DNA from: Endomychus coccineus
Lineage: Eukaryota > Arthropoda > Insecta > Coleoptera > Endomychidae
Length of the DNA: 64,000 nt
NCBI GenBank assembly: GCA_958510875.1
Contig: OY294067.1
Span: 105,010,010 to 105,074,009 of the forward strand
Direction: 5' to 3'
Below are positions 55,420-64,000 of the stretch, one piece after another (the stretch's first letter is position 1; each line of letters begins with the position of its first letter). The position numbers and the translations under genes were made by a program. The notes below the pieces were generated by a model. That model did no database searches and was not told the origin of the DNA. It saw only the letters and a program-made list of their open reading frames with translations.

Positions 55420-56735
55420 TGATTCAAGTCATATAGATTATTAAGATTTCACAATCAAAATTAATGAAAATATTTTTAATTTTGTTGAGATAATGTCTCT
55501 ATAAAGTAATAAATTAATTTTCTAGTCAAGTCATGTAGAACCTTAAATCCAACTTTATTTTGTACCCAAGATCATATTTTTGGAATCAATTAATATCCTA
55601 TTTGTCAAGATTTAAACAAATTGAATTCACGAAACTTAAATTAATTTATCAATTTGTGTTCATATAAGTAAACAAAGAGGAATTTAAATTCAACCTACGT
55701 TCAATTTTGCTTGTAGTATTGTAAAAGAAGGAAACCCGGAGCTGTAGGTAGCCAGCGTAGGGGTAGTTTGGAGCATTGAATTGGCTCATAGTTAGAACTC
55801 AGTTGTGTAGCAGAATTGAACGTAGGATTTGTGCAACAAGGGGTATGTTCCCTAGAGCTGAAGCTGCGCTGGACTCGTGCGCGTCTTTCGCGTTTCGCGG
55901 AAAGTGTTTGTTCCCTTTAAAATCATTTTGTGACAATTTCATAGAATACATAATTTAATCCGTCGTAGAAATCGAGTGTGTAAATTCTCTGTGCCTTATT
56001 TCCACAAGGGATTCGAGAGGGAATTGTGATATTAGACCAACAGGGTAAGTGCATTTCGATTGCCAAAGAACCACTGTTATATTGACTCCAACCTCTGAAT
56101 CGGCGATTTAATATAATGTGGTTATTTAACCTTCAGATCATGCTCCACCCGCCACTGTTTATTTTGTTAACATATGTTTTTTCAGCCATTCAGGCTAGTT
56201 TGAGTGTTTAATCGTTATTCCGCTTATCGGAGATTACTTAGGGGGCATGATAGAGTATCAGGTCGTACGGCTTACCTCAGGTTACCAGGAAGAGAGGAAT
56301 CCTTCTTAAATTCTAAGTATTATCTATCAATCATCGGCGTGATCGAACGCGAAATCGATCACTGTTCCGTTGGTAATTAGCTTTCACTGATTCCAACTCT
56401 CTTAATTAAGAGAACCGGAGCAAGAACTCGCTGGCTGGCGAAAGGGGTAGAATTAGCGACATTGATAACAGTTTCCCAGGTTCCCACTGAGGGCGTTTGT
56501 TGGATTTTGATGTACTAAATTTTGTTAACTTTTATTCAATACATATTTATTATTTAATTTGATTAACGAGTTTAACTGATAATTCCAAATCACCTCTCAG
56601 CGAATACGACATTCGGAATATACGCTTGAATAGATATAAAGATATGATTGCACGAAATTCGAGATCATCCCTTGAGAGGGATCAAGGCATCGTAGTCGAA
56701 AACAGCTTCTAGGTGAGCTAAAATATACACCTAGT
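55420..56735. other. no recognised gene
   Basis: No coding frame, RNA or repeat is supported. It contains GC-richer stretches (55720-55900, 56400-56500) that may belong to an unrecognised element. Confidence 0.35.
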
Positions 56736-56992
56736 GGTGGCAGCTTTAAGGAACCTCAAGGGTACACGGACCAACTAAGATCTTCGATATCCGAACAGGT
56801 TTCAACGAACAAATCTTAATTTCATATAACACGTCGATGAGGTATTAACGCTACCTGAAATAATACGCAGCCGACTGTTACAAGTACAAGTGTTACAAGC
56901 AGTGAGATAGGCTTTCAAACCTTTTCACTTGTCTGGAACAATTAAATCTGAAGCTCAGATTTATAAAATATGCCGCTCGGACCACTATTACA
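56736..56992 (+). repeat. LTR, left copy (BEL/gypsy-like, family uncertain)
   Basis: About 257 bp, beginning GGTGGCAGCTTTAAGGAACC and ending ACCACTATTACA, with CGATGAGGTATTAACGCTAC and TTTTCACTTGTCTGGAACAA inside. A near copy lies at 59957-60213. Just after it, TGGTGGCAGCGGTGGGATT stands where a primer binding site is expected, which sets a plus-strand orientation. Confidence 0.8.
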
Positions 56993-59956
56993 AATGGTGG
57001 CAGCGGTGGGATTGTAAATTGAGCGTGGAAACCCTGAAATTTGGGGATCCGCACTTTAAATTCTACAAAAAAGAATTCACGCCTTAATTAACGGAAGGAA
57101 GTTAGAAACATAAGTTGTATTATTCAAGCGTAAAATAATGATTACAGTGTAAGTGAACTAAGTTGAACGGTGATATGGGACAATAGACTGGCGTTGTTGA
57201 ACTCAAGTAAATTGACATCGGGTTACATACGCGGAATCAGTTGCATACAGGAACATTTCAAATATTCACTAACGAAAGGAATTCCCTCAGTCAGCATATA
57301 GATTGTAGTAAATCTGAATCGTATAATCTGTACTCTGCAATTGTGAAATAAATAACCATTTTGAATTGAAGTCAAAGATAGGTGCTCTAGTTGTGCTTGG
57401 TGGTGTTCTCGCTTCACAGGAAATATTTTCCCTTGTATATTGAACTGAACTAACGATTCAGGCGACGACATCGAAACCAGCTGTCGTAGGATCAGGAGAA
57501 TAATTGTGTTATTGCAGGTTGTTTTATGTTATTTTTTTAGCTGGTATAGTTGCAGCCAGGGCTAGAGTACGAGTTTTGTGTTGAAAACATTCGCGTATAG
57601 TATCCAGTTGATACGAATTATATTGATCCTAGGTAGTAAGGAAGTAAAGCACATCTAACAAAAAGGCCATGTTAGGAAACACTGATAGAGCAATAGGTTG
57701 TCGTTATAGTAGATTTTGAAATTTTATATTTGGATGTTCATATTTTATCACTGCTTATGAACTGGAACTGTTTTCAATTTAAACGGAGTGTATCCATCCT
57801 TTTCAATTCAAAACCCTTGTTCAGGGTGGGGACGAGTAAGCGTTCGGCTGAGGTATTAATGGAGTTATGAGCACAGCAGACACGAGGGACGTGTATGTGA
57901 TTAGTCAATTGATGAAGTCACGTGGGGTTCCCTTGAATTGAAATACAGGATTCAAGTAGATTCAGGTCCAGCGGTCTAGCGCGCCTTGAGATTGAATGAG
58001 GTCAATGAGCTAACCGGCTGATGAGATTCAGATGGCGTGTGACGCTTTCTTTTGTTTGTTTTTATTTTATTAGAATCTAAAATAAAGCAGTATTCCATGA
58101 TTCAATGTTGGAAAGGTTAGTGCCAGTAGGTAAGGTCCAAGGTATTTGAAAGGAATTTTGTTTTTTTGTGTGTATTGCAATCAATGGATTGGCATTGTGT
58201 TCACCTACTAGTGATAATTCAAATGGAATCATGGGAACTCAATCAAATTGAGATGTTAGTAAACCTTTTACTCGTCTGTAATAAGTCACCAAATCTCAAA
58301 TGTACGAGCTATATAAGTATACTTTTGTTCACGTCGGCTAATTAGTTAACGGCTTACTAATCAGCAAATGCTTGAGTCTATCTAGTCATTGAAGAAATTA
58401 ATAGTCAAATATTACGCACAGTATTGGCAATATAATAACTAACTGGATGGAGAAAGTGGTATGTAAGATCGTAGAACCCCCCCCCCCCGTATCATTTCCG
58501 GACAACTGATATTAGAATTAGATGGTAGCCGGAACCATGACTGAGGGGTAAGATCTCCCAAAAAGGAGCGACTGGGCCAATGGGCGAATGCTGTCTCTAG
58601 GTGGAATTGGGGACCGGATGTTAATATTGACCAGATCGGAAGGGTGGTTGTAGCCTGTAGTGGAAATGTGGTCATTGTATTGGACTGTCTCAGTTTCTGA
58701 TAGAAATGGAAAGGGAACTTAGAAAAATTCATATTCCTGTTCCGGAGTGGTCCTGTGCAATGATTCCTCATTTCAGTGTGTGGATGGTGTGCGAATGTTG
58801 GTGTTGAAATTATTCGCGCACTTCGAGATCACATTCTCGCACATGAGAAATGTCTCGGAGTGCCAGGGTGAGCATCGAGTGCAAGGACATTGGGTATGAC
58901 GCGGGTCAATGTGTAGGCTTTGTCTGGAAACAAAGAAGCAAGGATAGGCTCCAAATTGCCTAAGCGTATTGATATTGAGATGTCGCATACTTCGACCAAT
59001 GCGTCTGATGCTGTTGAGAGAAAGATCCACAATACACGAGGTCAGTAAAGGTCATACCCAAGAGTGCTGTCAGCACAAGAGTGTCCAGTAAGGACAGAGA
59101 GGCCTGATAGACTAGCGAGGATCTGGCATAAGATTCCTAGTGAAAAAAAGGTAAACTGGAAATGGTTAGGCTAGGTTTTGTTTTTGTGGAGAAAGTCCAG
59201 GTTGGACTGTTGGACCAGTTGTGCCATTGGAGAAGGACGGGAAATAAGTCCGGAGTTTGAAAGTGACTTTTTTGGGTTCAGGATGGACAGGAAGGTCAGG
59301 TAGGCCAATTGTGAATCTCGCAGGTAGAATTCGCCAGTAGGGGTAGTCGACCAGGAATTTGGGTCGATACCAAAATGTGACACACCAAGCGCAGGTAAAG
59401 GATTTAGTATGTATGTTTGAGACCCATGAGTGATTTGGACAGATAGGCCGCCTGCAGAGAAGCTGGAAGTAGTCGTCAGTAAGGCCAGGAAATTGGTGTG
59501 AGGAAGTGCGTGGGGCGGGTGACAGAACACCGCCCAGAGTATGAATGAGACGAACAGGTGTAGATGACGTGGTATAACATCGGTAAAATTGAATAAGTGG
59601 TAGCCGGAGCATCGAGACCGCAGGATATGCAGGGACGGAATGATAGCCCCTCACGCTCTCCGCTTGCCCCAGATACCGCCCCATTAGAGAACGAGCAATG
59701 GCCATTGTTGTGGAGGGGATGTATGAACGACGGACGGAGTCGCTCCCTGGAATGAGTGAGGAAATGGGACGATATATGTATTCGCGGTGAGAGCGAGCAC
59801 TGCCAGCAGAACCGAGGGCGCTCTCGCTCTGGAGGCAGTCATGTATGCTTGGCGGGGAAGATTCTTTTTAGAGGTGCTTCATTTTTGAGACTCCTCTACA
59901 AAAAATTTTATATGGCCACAAACACCCTAGGTCGAGTGGCGTCATGGCCACCTAGT
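56993..59956. mobile_element. internal region of the LTR pair, no plus-strand gag/pol
   Basis: About 3 kb between the LTRs. No gag, protease, RT or integrase motif was found on the plus strand. The part 58430-59720 is GC-rich with a purine-rich plus strand and holds a minus-strand coding relic. A run of 13 C lies near 58480. The region could be a non-autonomous derivative or one invaded by another element. Confidence 0.5.
58439..59590 (-). pseudogene. broken minus-strand ORF, possible envelope-type glycoprotein
   Basis: Read from about 59590 downward, a hydrophobic signal-like stretch (VSFILWAVF) leads into a frame with GGLSVQITHGSQTYILNPL and FYLRDSQLAYLTFLSILN. After stops, the text continues in other frames: ALVEVCDISISIRLGNLEPI, CENVISKCANNF, and IRPLAQSLLFG. 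The total is around 380 codons with several breaks. Composition and signal-like start fit a secreted or membrane glycoprotein. Jingchuvirales-type glycoproteins are known to be captured in insect LTR elements, but I cannot confirm that relation from sequence alone. It could also be unrelated host or transposon coding DNA. Confidence 0.4.
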
Positions 59957-60213
59957 TGTGGCAGCTTTGAGGAACCTCAAGGGTACACGGATCAACTAAG
60001 ATATCCGATACCCGAACAGGTTCCAACAAACAAATCTTAATTTCATATAACACTACGATGAGGTATTAACGCTACCTGAAATAATACCCAGCCGATTGTT
60101 TCAAGTACAAGTGTTACAAGCAGTGAGATAGGCTTTCAAACCTTTTCACTTGTCTGGAACAATTAAATCTGAATCTCAGATTTATAAAATATGACGCTCG
60201 GACCACTGTTACA
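59957..60213 (+). repeat. LTR, right copy
   Basis: About 257 bp, beginning TGTGGCAGCTTTGAGGAACC and ending ACCACTGTTACA, closely matching 56736-56992. It has the usual TG...CA ends. The left copy has lost the T. No matching 5-bp target duplication was found. Confidence 0.8.
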
Positions 60214-60820
60214 GTTTCGAGCTAAGTTTTACCTCAAATATCTGAATGTATCCAGTTCATCAAAACGTACCAACCTGTACCCTTTACTCTAGACTGTTAA
60301 AACCTCAGCGGAGAAAAAAAAGGAGATGGCATTTTAGTTGTGAATTTTCACGTTCGCGCCTTTTCATATTACGACACTGTTTCCCTACCCCCGAATGTGC
60401 CAGGCGTGCTAGTACCACCAGTACGTGTCGAACCACCCTGCACATAAATCATTGAATATAGTTTGTTGAGTACAACAACGAGTTTTATTTCACGGTCCTT
60501 CGAATATCGCAAACATTTGATCCTACGAGCCGGATTGGATACCAGTAATCAATCACCCGTGAGTGGATACAGCACCAAACACGTTCCGCCCTTGTGTGAA
60601 AACTATTATCAAGGAATCAACCTTTCTACGTCCAGCATCATCAAAGGTCAGTCCTATATTCCCTTCTCCCTTTATCTATCTTGTGTTACCATTTTGTATA
60701 TCTAAGTAAGCTTCTTTCGTATAATTGCATTTTAGGTTGAAATTCAATTCAGTATCATAAACTCATCAACTCGATATTACATATCTTATTTTTGTATCAT
60801 AAGGTCTCGCTAGAAGTAAA
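60214..60820 (+). other. leader of BEL/Pao element, probable LTR remnant and PBS
   Basis: Between the LTR copy and the BEL gag start. CGGTCCTTCGAATATCGCAA near 60499 and CTACGAGCCGGATTGGATA near 60522 resemble the GGTCCTTCGAGCCGGAT primer-site sequence of insect BEL elements, here interrupted. Otherwise no gene is seen. Confidence 0.4.
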
Positions 60821-62600
60821 ATGGCAGATAGTAAATGAATTGGCGACCTTAAATTAGAGTGCCGAAACATAAAAAGTTCTATTACAAGGTTACAAAGTGC
60901 TGTCAATGCGGATGATGACTTAGGTCGATTAGAAACTGATTTAGAGGCTGCCACTAAGTGTTTTGTTCAATATAATGCGATTCAATTTCAAATCGAGAAA
61001 TTTCAATTAGCTCAAAAGGGCGCAGACGAAAGCGTCTTGGAGGAAGAGAGTGATAAAGAACGTGGTAAAATAGAAATGCAATACCGAGCTATTGTTAGCA
61101 AATTCAAATAATTGTTGGTCCTAAAAACTGCAGTTAACTCAAACGCTCCCGGTAGGAGTCCAACTGTTATAAATATCACTAATAACGGAAATAGGGGAAG
61201 CGTAGAATACGTTAATTTGAAACCCATACCGCTGCCTGTTTTTTCAGGAGAATACTCTGAATGGTTCACATTTTATGAATCGTTTCCAGTGTTCAGTTGG
61301 TGATGACGATAACATGGCCAACATTCGTAAGTTTCATTATCTAAAGGGTTATTGAGAGACGAAGCTTTACGCTCAATCGAACCTATATCCGTTTCCGAGG
61401 ATAATTACGTAAATGCAATAAATCTGTTGAAAAAACGTTTCGGAACCGAGAGACACTGTTCAAGAACATTTATCGAACATTTTGCACCTCCATCCCATTT
61501 CAAAATCATCTCCAGAACTACGTACTCTTATAGACACATACTCTTTTACACTTAAACGAATTTGCACCTACGGCATCATACACCTCAGCTGATACGCTGA
61601 TTAGCTCCGCAACAAGCCAGGTACTTCTTTCGACAGTTTAAGTCCTACTACCAGATTTTATGGGTGACTTACATCACTGCAGGGCAGTATTAAATCAATG
61701 TTCTGAGGTATCGCTAATTACTGAAGGAATGTGTCGAAAATTGGGATTGCAAACGCAGTCAAGTAACGCCTCAATAACAGGAGTCTATCTGTCAGAAAGC
61801 TTTGTCCGACGGCGTTGTAACGTAGAAATTAAATCAAGAACAACTGAATTTACACAGAACGTGGAATGTTTCGTTTTACCTCGAATAACACGGCTGTCGC
61901 CATCTATTTCCTTTCATAAGGCATCTATCATGTTACCGAAGAGCGTTGCTTTGGCCGATCCGAGTTTCAATATCTCTCAAGAGATAGATTTGTTGTTAGG
62001 CGCAAAATTATTCTGGTAGCTATTAATCAGCGGCCCTTTTCAGTTACGTGAAGATCAACTTTATTCCCAGGAAACGCAACTCGGGTTCATATTAAGTGGA
62101 GATTTTGATCTGAAAATCCAGTCTCCGAATTTGCTTGTAATTTGATTTCTAGTAAGGAAAATAGCCTGCACTCTCAGGTAATAAAATTTTAGGATAATGA
62201 GAACGTAGAAGCTGAAAAATTTGAAACATTTGAACAGCAAAAATTTGTGAAAATCATTTTAGTAAATGTATCAGGAGGGACGAGGTAAATTTGTAGTACG
62301 CCTGTCGATTCGAGGCGATATAAGCTCAGTAGAAACTCGAATATTTGCATTAAAGCGTCTTATATCTCAAGAAAGGCGATTTGGGAGAGACCATAAACTG
62401 GCCATTTCTTACAGAGAATTTATAACCGAGTATCTCAATCTCAATCACATGGAACGTGTTCCTTTCAAGGAACCAGACAACCTTAATTCGGCGTATTTGT
62501 CACATCTGGCAGTATAAAAACAAACAGTCGATGGCCCGAAGATTAGGGTAGTTTACGACCTAATAATTTAAATCTCAACGACAATTTAATGACGGGGGAA
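60821..62600 (+). pseudogene. BEL/Pao retrotransposon, gag to RT start, frameshifted
   Basis: ATG near 60821 opens a frame broken by TGA after five codons, then LECRNIKSSITRLQSAVNAD and LETDLEAATKCFVQYNAIQF, the BEL gag coiled-coil start. VNLKPIPLPVFSGEYSEWFT with FYESF is the DUF1759 block, and LRDEALRSIEPISVSEDNYV follows. 61660-62019 is the protease-like DUF1758 block (RAVLNQCSEVSLITEGMCRK, LLLGAKLFW). 62266-62517 reads GRGKFVVRLSIRGDIS and FALKRLISQERRFGRDHKL, the region before RT, then PKIRVVYD. The active-site DSGS is altered to NQCSE. Confidence 0.85.
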
Positions 62601-62619
62601 CATCTTTGACAGATTTAAA

Positions 62620-63465
62620 AAGGCTCATAAAGCCCGTGCTTTGCTGGATTGTGGTAGCTATACAATATAAATGTGATTTGCATGTTCGCTCAAAATATGG
62701 AGGTTTCTACTCAGATCTTGTTTGGTCCTACCTAGCATAACAAGTACCCTTCCAAATATCAAGTTTAATAGAGATTTCCTAGACATTCCTAAATATAGCT
62801 GATCCTGAATTCAACAAACATGGAAAAATTGATATTTTGATTGGTGCTGATCTATTTTGGAAAGTTTTATGTGTCGGTCAAATAAGTTTAGGTGAAAAAC
62901 AAACCAATCTTACAAAAAACACGATTTAGATGGATTGTTTCTGGTCAAATGGCGAACAATTTCCAAACAAAAATGTCAAATGTCATGTAGGTATAAATTT
63001 TGATTTACGGGATCAACTATGCAAATTTTGGGAAATTGAGGAGTGTGCGATTATCAAGACATTTTCCAATGGAGGAATGATTTGTGAAAAACACTCCATT
63101 GAAAAACGCAGCGCGACTTAAGCAGTACATTTATAGTATCTTTGCCTCTGAAAAAATCACCAAATGTGCTGGGTGAATCTGAAGAGCGAGTAAGAAAACG
63201 ATTTTGGTCCCTTGAAAGGAAGCTACAATGCGATTCAAATTTCAATCGGCAATATCAAGATTTTATGCACGAATATCGAAATTTAGGTCACATGACTCAG
63301 GTCTGTGAATTTAATTCAAAGCAAAATCATAATAAATATGATGATAGTTTAGGAGTTTATCTCATGCCTCATCATGGTGTACTCAAATCTGATAGCTTAA
63401 CAACAAAATTGAGAGTGATGTTTGATGCGTCTGCACTCACGACGACTAATGTTTCTCTTATTTCG
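62620..63465 (+). pseudogene. second BEL/Pao fragment, protease to RT start
   Basis: KAHKARALLDCGS near 62625 restarts at the BEL protease site. HGKIDILIGADLFWKVLCVG follows, then FWEIEECAIIKTFSNGGMIC and, in the 63142-63471 frame, LPLKKSPNVLGESEERVRKR, FMHEYRNLGHMTQV, YLMPHHGVLKSDSLTTKLR and VMFDASALTTTNVSL. This repeats blocks already passed in the first BEL element, so it is a second copy, joined at about 62600. It stops where the Penelope-like sequence begins. Confidence 0.8.
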
Positions 63466-64000
63466 CTTTGATTATAACCATCAATTCGATTACAATAATT
63501 TTAATATTTTAACTAAGGAACCCAATTTTTATAAAAGATCTATTCTGGAGATGATTCACATAAAACGTGACACCAAATCTGTAAATCATGATACAGATAT
63601 TCAGACACTAAGTCAGATTTATACTAACTTATATAATTAAGACTCTTGCAAATTCCTACATGCGTCTTTATAATGTTAAAAGTATATTTTAGGTAGAATG
63701 TCAATAGTAGGTATATATCCAATAACTGACAAACCTTTTCCTATTAGCTCGTAAACCTAATATCAGGTTTGAAAATGGATACTTGAAACCTAGTGTTCTC
63801 GTTTCTAGTTGTTCATAGACTTTTTTGACATGAACTCGCATTTATTGAGAGTACTGCTTAACAGTGGATTCTTGTAATATTATACTTATAATATTTGAAT
63901 TATTCGTGTTACTGTCCGTTTCGGCGACGTGGGCATTTTAATTGAGATTGGTGCAATAAGGACGCTTTGTGTAATACAATCAGTTTTAAGCAATCCCGTT
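63466..64000 (+). pseudogene. Penelope-like element 3' end, continuing past the window
   Basis: The frame 63466-63640 reads DYNHQFDYNNFNILTKEPNF with YKRSILEMIHIKRDTKSVNH, the C-terminus of the GIY-YIG module. It matches DYNHQSQYKNFNISTKETIW in the element at 21928-22287. The 3' non-coding part near 63920-63985 (CCGTTTCGGCGACGTGGGCA, GCAATAAGGACGCTTTGTGT) equals the terminal repeat at 29290-29350. A hammerhead would be expected just beyond 64000. Confidence 0.85.

Noticed and set aside
44779..56160. CAGTGGCGG motif at 44779 and CCGCCACTG at 56150 as ends of one hAT element around the errantivirus
   Set aside because: Inner sequences of the two ends do not match beyond the CAGTGGCGG core and the 8-bp flanks differ.
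59166..59705. 179-codon minus-strand frame as an intact gene
   Set aside because: Its text lacks domain features, while the overlapping 119-codon frame reads more like protein. I treat the locus as one broken ORF.
1..64000. CRISPR arrays, bacterial operons or prophage
   Set aside because: Spliced exons, low GC, pol III SINE boxes and eukaryotic transposons show a nuclear eukaryotic sequence. The tandem arrays lack a repeat-spacer design.

Overview
This window looks like AT-rich nuclear DNA from an insect. It is dominated by decayed transposable elements and contains one clear host gene. The insect assignment rests on a Ty3/gypsy errantivirus-type element with a tRNA-Ser-like primer site, BEL/Pao, P, piggyBac, mariner, MULE and hAT remnants, Penelope-like elements, and a phospholipase B1-like gene of the size usual in insects. 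A beetle is a reasonable guess but is not shown by the sequence.

Host gene. A six-exon GDSL/SGNH lipase of the phospholipase B1 (PLB1) family runs on the minus strand from 27762 to 8728. Its exons are 27586-27762, 23520-23724, 19062-19288, 16568-16730, 10204-10518 and 8728-8861. Splice sites and phases agree at every junction and give 1221 nt, that is 406 codons plus stop, with the catalytic motifs intact. Its 1.3-6 kb introns hold many of the transposons.

Layout. 0-7 kb: LINE fragments, one split by a hAT element with an 8-bp target duplication, a DDE transposase fragment, a 129-bp coding minisatellite and a dead mariner. 7.6-28 kb: the lipase gene. Its introns contain a P-type element (THAP domain, 8-bp target duplication, internal 65/130-bp satellite), a Harbinger-like MITE, another DDE fragment, a long-TIR MITE, and Penelope-like elements whose termini carry hammerhead ribozymes. 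29-36 kb: a 185-bp-arm inverted pair of Penelope termini with two hammerheads, a degenerate LINE, a tRNA-derived SINE, a solo hammerhead, and a tyrosine recombinase (Crypton-like) gene flanked by hairpin clusters. 37-43 kb: a CR1/Jockey-like LINE and a MULE transposase relic. 45-53.1 kb: a nearly full-length but broken errantivirus (LTR, PBS, gag, pol, env, LTR) with a 443-bp tandem duplication in pol and a hairpin-headed insertion between pol and env. 53.4-54.3 kb: a piggyBac relic. 56.7-60.2 kb: an LTR pair enclosing about 3 kb that includes a broken minus-strand glycoprotein-like ORF. 60.2-64 kb: two joined BEL/Pao remnants followed by a Penelope-like 3' end.

None of the transposon genes appears intact. 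The lipase gene is the only locus I would call functional. The least ordinary signals are the set of hammerhead ribozymes at several states of decay, the cloverleaf-shaped palindromes shared by the recombinase locus and the errantivirus insertion, and the satellite array inside the P-like element.
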